A DNA stretch of 64,000 nt from Bradyrhizobium tropiciagri (GCF_001189845.1 NZ_LFLZ01000007.1:1-64000), one strand, 5' to 3'; positions 1-8,483 are shown, counted from the stretch's first letter. Translations and numbers: made by a program. The notes: generated by a model from the sequence alone, not told the origin.

Positions 1-200
1 GCAGCACCACGGCCGCCGCCAAAGCCACCACCGCCGCCGACGTGGCCACCGCCACCGCCGCCGCCACCGCGGGCACCACCGCCACCGCCCATCGCGCCCA
101 TCTGCGCGGCTGACTGGGCGAACGAAACGGTCGGCGCCACAGCCAACGGCAGCGCAAGCGCCAGCGCCGCGGCGGTGCTCAAAACCTTCATATTGATCAT
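1..200 (-). CDS. Gly-rich secreted protein, partial (3' end outside window)
   Basis: Only the first 66 codons are inside the window. The start ATG at 200 is followed three codons later by a second ATG (191). The product begins with a clear signal peptide (MINMKVLSTAAALALALPLA followed by a VSFAQ cleavage region near residue 30) and then becomes almost pure glycine with scattered Arg, Ala and His (GGGGGARGGGG...GGHVGGGGGFGGGRG). This is seen directly. The role is unknown: Gly-rich secreted proteins of this kind occur in many rhizobia and could be surface or stress proteins. No catalytic motif is visible in the part present. Confidence 0.7.
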   Translation of the reverse strand, partial: MINMKVLSTAAALALALPLAVAPTVSFAQSAAQMGAMGGGGGARGGGGGGGGHVGGGGGFGGGRGA

Positions 201-468
201 TTTGGACTCCATCAAAACGGACAATGTCTAACCTTTTCTGCGGTTGGACGTTCCCGCTCGCGACATTGATTGTCCGTCATCTTTGTTTGGCCGGGGGCGC
301 ATGTATGGCAGGTGAACAAAACTCTCCGTGACCGCGTCATTTGGTCGCCAAACGGGCTCGTGATCGGGGCCCATGCCGGGAGTGCCGGGCTACCTTGGCG
401 GCGGCTGGACATTTGCGGATTCAGGTGGCATCAGAGCCGGACAGCCTCGAACCCGTGACCGGCCACGC

Positions 469-879
469 ATGAAACAATTCCTGCTGAAATTCTTCACCTG
501 GTGGAACGGCCAGACCTTTGGCACGCAATTGTGGACCTCGCGATTCGGCGAGCTGGTCGGCGAGGACGAGCAGGGCAACCGCTACTACCGCACCAAGGGC
601 GGCGAGATCGACCCGACACTGCACTTCGAGCGCCGCTGGGTGGTTTATAACGGCTATGCCGAAGCCTCGCGGATCCCGGCCGGCTGGCACGGCTGGCTGC
701 ACCACACGGTCGACGTGCCCCCGACCGACGAGAAATACGTCGCCCGGGAGTGGGAAAAGCCGCATCTGCCGAACATGACCGGCACTGCCCAGGCTTACCG
801 TCCGTCCGGCTCGACGCTGGCAAGCGGCCGCCGCCCGAAGGCGACCGGCGACTACCACGCCTGGACCCCCGGAAGCTGA
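469..879 (+). CDS. NADH:ubiquinone oxidoreductase subunit NDUFA12 (B17.2-like)
   Basis: 136 residues, matching the alphaproteobacterial NDUFA12/B17.2 family, an accessory subunit of respiratory complex I on the cytoplasmic face. Family landmarks are visible: an N-terminal helix with FTWWNGQTFGTQLW, then FGELVGEDEQGNRYY, the RRWVVYNGYAEASRIPAGWH block, and the conserved HHTVDVPP segment with WEKPHLPNMTGT. The reading frame is open upstream to 373, but the start at 469 (MKQFLLKFF) gives the usual family length and the conserved N-terminus. In related genomes this gene sits next to the DUF2155 gene; here the two are separated by about 8.6 kb of accessory genes. Confidence 0.93.
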   Translation: MKQFLLKFFTWWNGQTFGTQLWTSRFGELVGEDEQGNRYYRTKGGEIDPTLHFERRWVVYNGYAEASRIPAGWHGWLHHTVDVPPTDEKYVAREWEKPHLPNMTGTAQAYRPSGSTLASGRRPKATGDYHAWTPGS

Positions 880-1016
880 CCTTCGCGCGTCGCTGTCTTG
901 AGCGTGCGCGCGCGTAACAACGCGCGTGCAGCGCACGCACGCCTGTGGACAACGGTAACAGCGGGGACAGGTCGGCCGTCGCCGATGCTGCCCGCTTGCG
1001 TTGCGGACGTCTTCGC

Positions 1017-1217
1017 GGCTCAATGAAGCCATCTTACGGAGATGGGAAACCATCGCGTCGGTTCGGGCTCCAGATCGCGACTGTCCCGATGAGCAGCGGC
1101 CTCCGAGTTGGATGCGGCCGGGAGATAGGCCCCCGGTACAGATGTCCTGAAATCGCCCGCAAATGTGAGGCTACCGTGAGACAGGAAGGGCCGCTCGGGA
1201 AACCGGGCGGCCTTTTT
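1017..1217 (+). ncRNA. Candidate structured RNA or structured 3' UTR
   Basis: The 368-base gap between NDUFA12 (ends 879) and the LysR gene (ends 1248) holds no convincing protein gene but has ordered structure on the plus strand. There is a GATGG-GAAA-CCATC hairpin at 1041-1054, a purine-rich middle, and a strong intrinsic terminator at 1189-1217; both hairpins are capped by GNRA-type GAAA loops. A weak promoter-like pair (CTTGCG at about 993 and CTCAAT at about 1018, 18 bases apart) could start a transcript of about 190-200 nt. It may equally be the 3' UTR of the NDUFA12 mRNA. I do not recognise it as 6S, tmRNA, RNase P RNA or a known riboswitch. Confidence 0.3.
1189..1217 (+). terminator. 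Rho-independent terminator
   Basis: A 10-bp stem (GGCCGCTCGG / CCGGGCGGCC, with one G-T wobble) closed by a GAAA loop is followed directly by TTTTT. It reads on the plus strand, so it ends either the NDUFA12 transcript or a small RNA from the gap. The LysR gene beyond it is on the other strand. Confidence 0.85.
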
Positions 1218-1247
1218 CTGATGCAAGGCAGGCGAGGCGTCGGGGCG

Positions 1248-2200
1248 CTACCTTGCCTGGGCCTTGCCCTGGGCCAGCGGCCTCGCAACCTCGCGAACGC
1301 AATCGGCAAACACCTGCGCCACCGGGCTCAGCATGCGGCCCTTCAGGGTGAAGATCGCCGTCGGCAGATGCCATCGCGGCAATGCCACGGGCAGCGCCTT
1401 GAGCAGGCCGCCCCGGGGCCGAACCGCAGCGCCGAGCCCGGAACGAGTGTGAGATAGCCACCGGTGGCGAGCAGGCTGATGCGCAGGTGGAGCGAGTTGC
1501 TGAAGATCGTTGCGGTGGGGACCGGCAGCTTCGCGATACGGAATGCTTCGACGAAAGGCGAGCCGGCTTCCGCTTCCAGCGTCGACAGGATCCACGGTGC
1601 GTCGACGAGGTCTGAAAGCGACAGCTTGCGGCGGCGCGACCAGGAGCTTTGTGGGCCGGCGACGACGGCCAGCGGCTCGTAGAACAGCGGCTGCATGTCG
1701 ATGTCGGAGTCCGGGGTCTCGGTCAGCAGCCGCGAGATCACGATCTCGCATCGACGCTCCCGCAGCAGGTTGAACTGATGCTGCGCGGTGCCTTGCTCCA
1801 GCCTGACGCGCAGACGCGGCAGACGCTTCGACAGCCGCTCGATCGCTGCCGGCACGAGGCCGGCGGCCCACACTTCGGTGCAGGCGATGCGCAACTCGCC
1901 CGCCTTGGGATCGGCAAGATACGCGATCTCCTCGACGCTCTGTCGAAGTTCGTCGAACACCGCGGTGCCGCGCCTGAGCAGCGCCTTGCCGAACAGGGTC
2001 GGCGCGATGCCGCGCGCCGTGCGGTCGAGCAGCGTCACGCCGAGCATGTGCTCGAGATTGGCGATCGTGCGCGAGATCACCGGCCGCGAGATCGCCAGAC
2101 GCTCGGCGGCCTTCGCCATGCTGCGCTCTTCGACCACCGTCATGAAGACGTGGAGGTCGCGAGGCTTGAGAAAACGCCCAACCCTATCAGCCCAGCGCAT
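1248..2200 (-). pseudogene. LysR-family transcriptional regulator, frameshifted near its C-terminus
   Basis: The N-terminal winged helix-turn-helix is intact (LKPRDLHVFMTVVEERSMAKAAERL...SRPVISRTIANLE) and is followed by a LysR substrate-binding domain. From 2200 the frame is intact to about 1411, where it runs into unrelated sequence; the missing end (RGGLLKALPVALPRWHLPTAIF...) continues in another frame to a stop at 1248. Adding one C in the CCCCGGGG run at 1411-1418 restores one protein of about 318 residues, close to usual LysR length. It is divergent from the ModA-like binding-protein gene at 2321, the usual arrangement for a LysR regulator and its target. The indel may be a sequencing error, so the gene may be functional. 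Confidence 0.85.
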
Positions 2201-2320
2201 ATGACGTACCTAAACGGCTACCGGCCTGTCGAATAATCGACCTTGTGGATACTCCTGTTCTGGCGCTGACTCCAGCTCCGGCTGAACTGTCGGCCTGGAC
2301 CCGAGATGCAGGAGACGTCG

Positions 2321-3076
2321 ATGAGGGGCATTCGCGTCGCGGTCGCGGCGCTTGTACTGGCGATGAGCGCGACGGCCGGCGGTGCGGCCGAGGTCACGGT
2401 TCTCAGCACGCCGACCATGAAAGGTGTCTTCAACGAGCTTGCGCCCGCGTTCGCACGCGCGACCGGCCATACGCTTGTCTTCACGTTCGAGGGCGTGCCG
2501 GTGCTCAAGCGGCAGATCGAGGCGGGCGAGAAGTTCGACGCCGCCGTCTTGCTGCCGGCGGCGGTCGATGATCTTGCGCGGCTCGGCAAGATAGCCGCGG
2601 GCTCTCGATCGGACGTCGCCCGCACGGCTGCTGGCGTCGCGATCCGCATGGGTGCACCGATGCCCAAGGTCGCCTCCAGCGAGGACCTGAAGCGAACGCT
2701 GCTGGCGGCGAGATCAATCTCCTATTCAAGCGAGAGCGTGAGCGGCAGCTATTTCCTTCATCTGCTCGATCGCCTCGGGATCGCGGCCGACGTGAAGCCG
2801 AAGCTCCTGGCCGTAGCAGGACGGAGCCCGGTGGAGGCCGTCGCGCGCGGCGAGGCGGAGCTGACGGTGATCACCGTGCCGAACATCATCGGCGTCGAGG
2901 GCGTCGCTCTCGCGGGCGTTCTTCCGGACGAATTGCAGAACTACACCACCTTCAGTGTCGGCATCAGCGCCAATGCCAGCGAGCCGAAGGCCGTCGCGCA
3001 ATTGATCGCATTCCTGCACTCGCCGGCGGCCGCCGCTGCGATACGGAGCAAGGGACTGGAGCCGATTGCTCCCTGA
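2321..3076 (+). CDS. ModA-like periplasmic substrate-binding protein
   Basis: 251 residues. A signal peptide (MRGIRVAVAALVLAMSATAGGAA) precedes VTVLSTPTMKGVFNELAPAF and the GVPVLKRQIEAGEKFD block, typical of the type 2 periplasmic binding fold related to molybdate-binding ModA. The start at 2321 is chosen over an in-frame ATG at 2306 because GGAG lies about 8 bases upstream and the signal peptide begins there. No ABC permease or ATPase gene is adjacent, so this is an orphan binding protein. Its divergent partner is the LysR gene ending at 2200. Proteins of this group sometimes bind small organic anions rather than oxyanions; the ligand cannot be read from sequence. Confidence 0.85.
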   Translation: MRGIRVAVAALVLAMSATAGGAAEVTVLSTPTMKGVFNELAPAFARATGHTLVFTFEGVPVLKRQIEAGEKFDAAVLLPAAVDDLARLGKIAAGSRSDVARTAAGVAIRMGAPMPKVASSEDLKRTLLAARSISYSSESVSGSYFLHLLDRLGIAADVKPKLLAVAGRSPVEAVARGEAELTVITVPNIIGVEGVALAGVLPDELQNYTTFSVGISANASEPKAVAQLIAFLHSPAAAAAIRSKGLEPIAP

Positions 3077-3124
3077 AGCCCTGTCTTGGGCAACGGTGAC
3101 AACGGCTGCAATCGTCGGGTGCGA

Positions 3125-3826
3125 TCACGACGGCCCGCTTTGGGCGAGCCGCGCCGCCGCGCGGCCCATCAATTCGCCGCGGCGCGCGTGCGCCGGTCCC
3201 ATCCGCTCCTTCATGAAGGCGAGGATCTCGGCCGGCGCGGTGTCGGGCGATCCGGCATTGAACGGCGGGGCCGGGTTGTATTCGAGCCTGAGCTGGATCG
3301 CTTCCGCGGTCTTGCGATCGACGAGCTCGGACACCAGCGTCAGCGCGAAGTCGATGCCGGCGGTGACGCCGCCTCCGGTGAAGCGATTGCGGTCGACGCA
3401 GACGCGGGTCTTGGTCGGGATGGCGCCGAAGCCGGCAAGGAAGTCGATCGCGCTCCAATGCGTGGTGGCGCGAAAGCCCTTGAGCAAGCCCGCTGCGCCG
3501 AGCACCAGCGAGCCCGTGCAGACCGACGTGACGTATTTCGCGCCCGCTGCCTGCTTGCGAAGGAAGCCGAGCATCTCCTCGTCACCGACCATGTCGTCGG
3601 TGCCGAAGCCGCCAGGCACGCAGATCACGTCGAGCTGCGGGCAATCGGCAAAGGTCGTGGTCGGCGTCAGCACCATCACGGAGTCGCTCGGAACCGGCTC
3701 GATCCGCTTCCAGATCAGATGCACCTTGGCGCCGGGCACCGACGAGAACACCTGCAGCGGACCGGTCAGGTCGAGCTGGGTCACCTTCGGGAAGACGAGC
3801 AATCCAATCTGCAGGGGTTCGGACAT
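3125..3826 (-). CDS. DJ-1/PfpI-family protein, isonitrile hydratase-like
   Basis: 233 residues of the DJ-1/PfpI (class I glutamine amidotransferase-like) fold. It opens with LQIGLLVFPKVTQLDLTGPL, and the nucleophile elbow SVCTGSLVLGAAGLL carries the conserved Cys, followed by ATTHWSAIDFL and the GGGVTAGIDFAL segment. This pattern is closest to isonitrile hydratase (InhA of Pseudomonas putida), which converts isonitriles to N-formamides, but many relatives are uncharacterised. The start at 3826 is preceded by GGAGG; the frame is open to 3925 without a better start. It is divergent, with 110 bases between starts, from a GlxA-type regulator with the same fold, which suggests that regulator controls it. 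Confidence 0.85.
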   Translation of the reverse strand: MSEPLQIGLLVFPKVTQLDLTGPLQVFSSVPGAKVHLIWKRIEPVPSDSVMVLTPTTTFADCPQLDVICVPGGFGTDDMVGDEEMLGFLRKQAAGAKYVTSVCTGSLVLGAAGLLKGFRATTHWSAIDFLAGFGAIPTKTRVCVDRNRFTGGGVTAGIDFALTLVSELVDRKTAEAIQLRLEYNPAPPFNAGSPDTAPAEILAFMKERMGPAHARRGELMGRAAARLAQSGPS

Positions 3827-3936
3827 GGGGGCCTCCAAATAGCGCTTGACGGAACCAGGATGCCATGATGGCCTCCTGTCAAGAATGGCGTATTTCCCTC
3901 GTTTTCGGACGAGGCGCTTCCGCAAAGGATTTGGCG

Positions 3937-4875
3937 ATGATCGGCATCCTGATCTTTCCCGACTTCCAGCTGCTCGACGCGGCCGGCCCGATCGCAGCGT
4001 TCGAGATCGCGGCGCGCTTCGCCAACAACCCGCCCGGTATAAAGACCATTGCGGTGAAGGCCGGACCGGTGCGCTCGTCGTCCGGCGTCGAGATGCTGGC
4101 GCGCGGCCTCAAGCCGTCGGCGGCGATCACGACGCTGATCATCGCGGGCGGCAACGGCGTGCGGACGCCTGCGAGCTGTCCCACCACGCTGTCCTTCGTG
4201 CGGCGGATGGCGGGCCGCGGCGTCCGCGTCGCCAGCGTCTGCTCCGGCGCCTACGTGCTGGCCGAGGCGGGCCTGCTCGACGGCCGCCGCGCGACCACGC
4301 ATTGGCAGCGCACGCCGCATTTCGTGAAGAGCTACCCGAAGATCAAGCTCGAGCCGGACCAGATCTTCGTCCGCGACGGCAATATCTGGAGCTCGGCCGG
4401 CATCACCGCCGGCATCGATCTCGCGCTCGCCATGATCACCGAGGACTATGGCGACGAGGTTGCGCAGAACACCGCGCGGCAGCTCGTGCTGTATCACCGC
4501 CGCAGCGGCGGGCAGTCGCAGTTCTCCTCGCTCCTGGAATTGAAGACGCCGAACGGAAGGTTCGGCCCGCTGCTCGCCTGGGCGCGGGAAAATCTCGACG
4601 CGCCGCTGACCGTCGAGGATCTCGCCGACAAGGCCGGGATGAGCTCGCGGCATTTCACGCGCGCCTTCATCGCCGAGACCGGCACCACGCCGTCGAAAGC
4701 AGTCGAGCGGCTGAGGATCGAGGTGGCGCGGCAGCGCGTGCAGTCGTCGGGCGAGGCGATCGAGCGCGTCGCCGAGATCACCGGCTTCCGCGATCCCGAG
4801 CGGATGCGGCGCGCCTTCATCCGCGCCTTCGGCCAGCCGCCGCAATCGCTGCGCCGGGCCGCGCGGGTGGGGTAG
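3937..4875 (+). CDS. GlxA-family AraC-type regulator with DJ-1/PfpI domain
   Basis: 312 residues in two domains. The N-terminal DJ-1/PfpI-like sensor (residues about 1-185) contains MIGILIFPDFQLLDAAGPI, the VCSGAYVLAEAGLLDG elbow with its Cys, ATTHW and AGITAGIDLALAMI. The C-terminal AraC DNA-binding domain (about 215-312) has two helix-turn-helix units: LTVEDLADKAGMSSRHFTRAF and the IERVAEITGFRDPERMRRAF segment. I chose the ATG at 3937 because AAGGA lies just upstream and homologues start at this point; the frame is open from 3865. It is divergent from the related isonitrile hydratase-like gene, so it probably senses a small molecule processed by that enzyme (inference). Confidence 0.9.
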   Translation: MIGILIFPDFQLLDAAGPIAAFEIAARFANNPPGIKTIAVKAGPVRSSSGVEMLARGLKPSAAITTLIIAGGNGVRTPASCPTTLSFVRRMAGRGVRVASVCSGAYVLAEAGLLDGRRATTHWQRTPHFVKSYPKIKLEPDQIFVRDGNIWSSAGITAGIDLALAMITEDYGDEVAQNTARQLVLYHRRSGGQSQFSSLLELKTPNGRFGPLLAWARENLDAPLTVEDLADKAGMSSRHFTRAFIAETGTTPSKAVERLRIEVARQRVQSSGEAIERVAEITGFRDPERMRRAFIRAFGQPPQSLRRAARVG

Positions 4876-5040
4876 GGCGTCGACTGCGGAAGCTCCGGCG
4901 ACTTGTTGGATCGAAGGTCATTCCGGCGGCGAAGCGTACACCGCTGCCGGTGACGGCACCTTGAGTGGGACAAGATCGTTGTCCGATTGCACGCGATGCA
5001 TGCCGTCTTGCGCTGATGAACCTCGCGCCGGTTCCCGTGA

Positions 5041-5055
5041 CCCACGTTAAGTGGG
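5041..5055. promoter_or_regulatory. Short palindrome before small secreted protein gene
   Basis: CCCAC-GTTAA-GTGGG is a perfect 5-bp inverted repeat lying 26 bases before the ATG at 5081, between the presumed promoter and the ribosome binding site. A second weaker one (GACAA-N5-TTGTC) lies near 4970. It could be an operator or a short mRNA hairpin. No regulator can be assigned. Confidence 0.3.
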
Positions 5056-5080
5056 CATTGGGGACCCGAGGAGGTTCTGA

Positions 5081-5299
5081 ATGACAAAGCATCGAACGAT
5101 TACCGGGTTCGTGGCCGTCGCCCTGCTGGCTGTCACCGCAACCGCCGCGACGGTCAAGTCGCACTTGCCCCGGACCGAGACCGTTGTCGCCTCCGGTGCG
5201 GACACGTTGCCGGCCAAGGATTTCAGCGATCGCTGGTCTCCGATATCCGCGTTGGCTCCGGCCGCGGACACAGCTGAGCGTGCACCTGACGCGCAGTAA
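5081..5299 (+). CDS. Small exported protein of unknown function
   Basis: 72 residues. The start has an excellent ribosome binding site (GAGGAGG, 7 bases upstream). An N-terminal hydrophobic segment (residues about 8-24, TGFVAVALLAVTATAATV) looks like a signal peptide or membrane anchor, followed by about 45 polar residues ending in PAADTAERAPDAQ. No known domain or motif is visible and no Cys is present, so it is not a lipoprotein. The strong Shine-Dalgarno and signal segment support a real gene despite its small size. It is monocistronic: an opposite-strand gene follows. Confidence 0.7.
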   Translation: MTKHRTITGFVAVALLAVTATAATVKSHLPRTETVVASGADTLPAKDFSDRWSPISALAPAADTAERAPDAQ

Positions 5300-5348
5300 G
5301 CCGGTCATGGATGGAGGCTCGGCTCCTTCGGGCTCGCGACAATACAAA

Positions 5349-5368
5349 GGCCCCGCCGAAGCGGGGCC
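5349..5368 (-). terminator. Hairpin terminator with UUCG-type loop
   Basis: GGCCCCGC-CGAA-GCGGGGCC, a perfect 8-bp stem. Read on the minus strand the loop is TTCG and the stem is followed by TTTGTATT, so it most likely ends the minus-strand gene at 5542-5973. It may also stop the plus-strand transcript of the small gene at 5081. Confidence 0.7.
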
Positions 5369-5541
5369 GAGGTATTGGACGACATGATGTTGAGCGACCT
5401 GATCTCGAATAATCTAGTTTTGTATAGAACTAACGGTTCGGCCGCGCCGAATAGCGCAGTCATTCACCAATACAGGATCAGCCCACGATCGCAGAGATCA
5501 ACGGATGAGCTGACCGTGAAACGCGCTTCAACCAAGAATCA

Positions 5542-5973
5542 CTAGCTCAATGTATCGGTCGCGATTTTCTTCTTGAGTGCTTCGCAGGTGTCCCTGACCT
5601 CCATGGTCATCAACGAGACGGCTTCGATCTTCAGGAAGAAGCGCTTGCCCTGATCGCGGTAACCAGCGGCGAACTCCTTGATTTCGGCGATCATGTCATG
5701 AACGCCTGCGACCATGACCTCGCAGTTCTTGGCGGCCATTTGCAATTCCGATCCAAGCGCCTCGATCTCCTTCACCGCCGCTTCATATTCGCGCACGACC
5801 GCCTCGGCCGACAGCTTGCCGACTTCGTTGACCCCGTTGCGGTGCTCGACATAGTCCGGCATCGGTGAGAGAGGTCGGACGTTGCTGCGTGGCCGATGCG
5901 AGGTCGCCGTGTGGATCTCATCCCCTAACTGCTCCGATGGGGCGCGGGCGAGGACTTCTGCACTAACACTCAT
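5542..5973 (-). CDS. Conserved hypothetical protein, helical
   Basis: 143 residues. No signal peptide or membrane segment is visible. The N-terminal half is polar and probably disordered (residues about 1-45), and the rest is a long amphipathic, Glu/Lys-rich helical region (AEAVVREYEAAVKEIEALGSELQMAAKNC, then a second helix to the end), suggesting a coiled coil. The frame is open to 6021, but the ATG at 5973 is preceded by GGAG and gives a sensible N-terminus. I do not recognise the family. It has its own hairpin terminator at 5349-5368 and no operon partner. Confidence 0.7.
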   Translation of the reverse strand: MSVSAEVLARAPSEQLGDEIHTATSHRPRSNVRPLSPMPDYVEHRNGVNEVGKLSAEAVVREYEAAVKEIEALGSELQMAAKNCEVMVAGVHDMIAEIKEFAAGYRDQGKRFFLKIEAVSLMTMEVRDTCEALKKKIATDTLS

Positions 5974-6099
5974 GCGAAATCTCCATAAGATGTTACGGCG
6001 AATGGAGTTTAGCAATGTCAACGGATTTGTCTCGCTTTTCCACAGTTTTGAAGCAATCGCGCTATTGTGCGCTGCAGCGTGGAAAATTCCGTAATTGCG

Positions 6100-7323
6100 T
6101 CAATGCGGTGCGTCGGGATGCCAGCCGAGCAGGGCAAGCATCACGAAGAAGCCGACCACATAGGCCACCGTGATCGGCCAGCCCTGGGTGATCCAGCGGA
6201 CCACCGACTTGGCTTCCGGATACATGTTGGACACCGCGACGCCCGCAGACGAGCCGAACCAGACCATCGATCCGCCAAATCCGACCGCGTAGGCGAGAAA
6301 GCCCCAATCGTAGCCGCCTTGCTTCAGCGCCAGCGCGGTCAGCGGGATGTTGTCGAACACCGCCGAGACGAAGCCGAGCCCGAGCGCGGTCTGCCAGGAT
6401 GCGGCCGGCAGCTTCTCCACCGGCATCATCGATGCCGCCGTCACCAGCGCGAGCAGGAACACGGTGCCCTTGAGCGTCTCGGGCATGACAGACCAGTCCG
6501 GCCGCCGCAGCAGCGCCGTGACGAGGATCGCGGCCCAGACCGCGAGCCCGAGCACCGGCAGCGCGTCAAGCAGCGCGGGGAATTTCAGATTGGCCGTGAC
6601 GTTGGCGGTCAGCGCGGCGAGCAGGATCACCGCGACGATTGCGACCCGTGCCCAGTCGATGTCGAGGCCGGACGGGGCCTTCTTCACGATCGGTGAGAAG
6701 CGATGTTGCTGCAGCGAGGCCGGCACCGCGAACACCAGCATCGCAACGATGGCGGCGACATAGGCGTCGACGACGGTGAGCGGACTGACGCCGTCGATCC
6801 ACATCATCGTCGTGGTGGTGTCGCCGACGACACTGCCGGCGCCGCCGGCATTCGATGCGGCGACGATGGCCGCGAGATAGCCGATATGGACGCGGCCGCG
6901 GAATACGTAACGCGCCACGGTCCCGCCGATCAGGGCGGCTGCGATGTTGTCGAGGAAGGCCGACAGCACGAACACGATCACCAGCAGGATCAGTCCGCCC
7001 TTCCAGTCATCGGGCAGCAGCGCCGGCATCTCGTCGGGAATCCGGCTCTCCTCGAAATGCCGCGACAGCAGCGCAAATCCCATCAACAGCAGGAACAGGT
7101 TCGCGAGCGTGACCCACTCATGCTCCATGTGGTGTACGAGACCGGGCAGGCCCGCGCCGAATTTCGCAAAGCCGGCGAAGAGCAGCTTGTAGGCGACGAT
7201 CGCGGCAAGACCCGTCAACGCCACGGCGAGCGTATGGTGATGGAAGATCGCGACGCCGAGCAGCGTCAGCGCGAACAGGATGAAGTCGAACGGGATGCCG
7301 TAGACGAGGATGGGCGTGAGCAA
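6100..7323 (-). CDS. Ion transporter of the ArsB/NhaD/citrate-permease superfamily
   Basis: A membrane protein of 407 residues with about 11-12 hydrophobic segments. It contains the superfamily hallmarks AFLDNIAAALIGGTV in the first half and VSAVFDNIPLTALAL in the second, the paired re-entrant D-N motifs of NhaD, ArsB and CitM-type carriers, and the GSVVGDTTTTMMW segment. The substrate (Na+/H+, anion or carboxylate) cannot be decided. The start is uncertain: I favour TTG at 7323, since GAGGA lies 7-8 bases upstream and LTPILVYGIPFDFIL begins there; an in-frame ATG exists at 7401 with a non-membrane, low-quality N-terminus. Confidence 0.8.
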   Translation of the reverse strand: MLTPILVYGIPFDFILFALTLLGVAIFHHHTLAVALTGLAAIVAYKLLFAGFAKFGAGLPGLVHHMEHEWVTLANLFLLLMGFALLSRHFEESRIPDEMPALLPDDWKGGLILLVIVFVLSAFLDNIAAALIGGTVARYVFRGRVHIGYLAAIVAASNAGGAGSVVGDTTTTMMWIDGVSPLTVVDAYVAAIVAMLVFAVPASLQQHRFSPIVKKAPSGLDIDWARVAIVAVILLAALTANVTANLKFPALLDALPVLGLAVWAAILVTALLRRPDWSVMPETLKGTVFLLALVTAASMMPVEKLPAASWQTALGLGFVSAVFDNIPLTALALKQGGYDWGFLAYAVGFGGSMVWFGSSAGVAVSNMYPEAKSVVRWITQGWPITVAYVVGFFVMLALLGWHPDAPH

Positions 7324-7451
7324 GATGATCCTCGCAGGCTGGAGTGCTCGGCGGTCTGAAGCGCGTCCGGCCGCACTATCGCGCGGCGCGGAGAACTGCA
7401 AGGCGCGCTAACGCCGCAAGCTGCCTGCACCACGCGCTCCCGACCCTCGAC

Positions 7452-7481
7452 CACGGGACGACGCCGCAAACGTCGTCCGTG
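7452..7481 (-). terminator. Possible hairpin terminator
   Basis: An 8-bp stem (GGACGACG / CGTCGTCC) extended by three more pairs across a bulge, loop CCGCAAA, lies about 25 bases beyond the stop of the hydrolase gene. There is no T tract, so termination at this site is a weak inference. Confidence 0.3.
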
Positions 7482-7505
7482 ATCGGATCGCTCAGCCCAG
7501 CGACT

Positions 7506-8447
7506 TCAGCCAAGTCCCTTCAACCACGTGCTGATCTCGGTCACCGCGACATTGGCCTGATTGAGCAGCTTGCCCATGGTGAAGAAGCCGTGGAACTGGC
7601 CGGGGAAATGCCGGTAGGTCACGGGCACGCCGGCGTCTTTCAGGAATTTCGCATACTCGTCGCCTTCGTCGCGCAAGGGATCGGCGCCGGCGGTCAGCAC
7701 ATAGGCCGGCGGCAATCCGGCAAAGCTTTTCGCGCGGGCGGGCGAAGCGCGCCAGTCGGTGCTGTCGGCGCCGCCGAGATAATGGTTTGCGAACCAGCCG
7801 ATCACCGAATGCGTCAGCAGGATGCTGGTCTCGGGCTCGCGGTGCGAGGCATGCTTCCGCGAGAAATCTGTGCCGGGATAGATCAAGAGCTGGGCGGCGA
7901 GCTTCGGTCCGCCGTCGCGGGCGGTGAGCGCAACCACGGCCGCCAGATTGCCGCCGGCGCTGTCGCCGCCGACGATCAGCCGCGTCGCGTCGATGCCGAG
8001 ATCCTTTGCGTTGGCCGCGACCCATCGGGTCGCGGTCACGGCGTCGTCGACCGCGGCAGGGAAGCGATGCTCGGGCGCAAGGCGGTAATCGATCGAGATC
8101 ACGACCAGCTCGCCCTCATGGGCGAGCTTCTGGCACACCACCTCATGGGTATCGAGATCGCCGATCACCCAGCCGCCGCCGTGGAAGAACACCAGGCACG
8201 GCGCGAGCCCGTTCGTCTTGCGCAGCGTCTTCGGCGTGTAGATGCGCGCCGGGATGCTGCCGTGCGGCGCCGGGATCGCCAGCGCCTTGCTCGATTCAAG
8301 CGCGGGCGGCTCGGGATTGGAGACGATGCGGGCGGCGCGATAATATTCGCGGGCTTCCGGCGCGGTCAGCGTCTCGTAGGCGGGACGGCCGGCCTCCTGG
8401 AAGGCCTTGTAGACGGCGGCGGCATCGGGATCGAGAACGACGGGCAT
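7506..8447 (-). CDS. Alpha/beta hydrolase, hormone-sensitive-lipase-type esterase
   Basis: 313 residues. It carries the HSL-family oxyanion motif HGGGWVIGD (residues about 89-97) and the nucleophile elbow GDSAGG with the catalytic Ser, followed by an Asp in the DPLRDEGDEYA block and a His in HFPGQFHGF near the C-terminus, a complete Ser-Asp-His triad. The family hydrolyses short-chain carboxylic esters; no signal peptide, so cytoplasmic. It lies 36 bases downstream of the SDR gene on the same strand, so the two are probably one operon acting on the same alcohol or ester substrate (inference). Confidence 0.9.
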   Translation of the reverse strand: MPVVLDPDAAAVYKAFQEAGRPAYETLTAPEAREYYRAARIVSNPEPPALESSKALAIPAPHGSIPARIYTPKTLRKTNGLAPCLVFFHGGGWVIGDLDTHEVVCQKLAHEGELVVISIDYRLAPEHRFPAAVDDAVTATRWVAANAKDLGIDATRLIVGGDSAGGNLAAVVALTARDGGPKLAAQLLIYPGTDFSRKHASHREPETSILLTHSVIGWFANHYLGGADSTDWRASPARAKSFAGLPPAYVLTAGADPLRDEGDEYAKFLKDAGVPVTYRHFPGQFHGFFTMGKLLNQANVAVTEISTWLKGLG

Positions 8448-8483
8448 GGACGATAAACCTCTTTGTGATGCTGAACTGAAATA

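Noticed and set aside
880..1250. Cobalamin riboswitch, 6S RNA or RNase P RNA in the gap after NDUFA12
   Set aside because: The invariant sequences of these RNAs (for example CCCGCAACTG or GAGGAAAGTCCGGGC) are not present.
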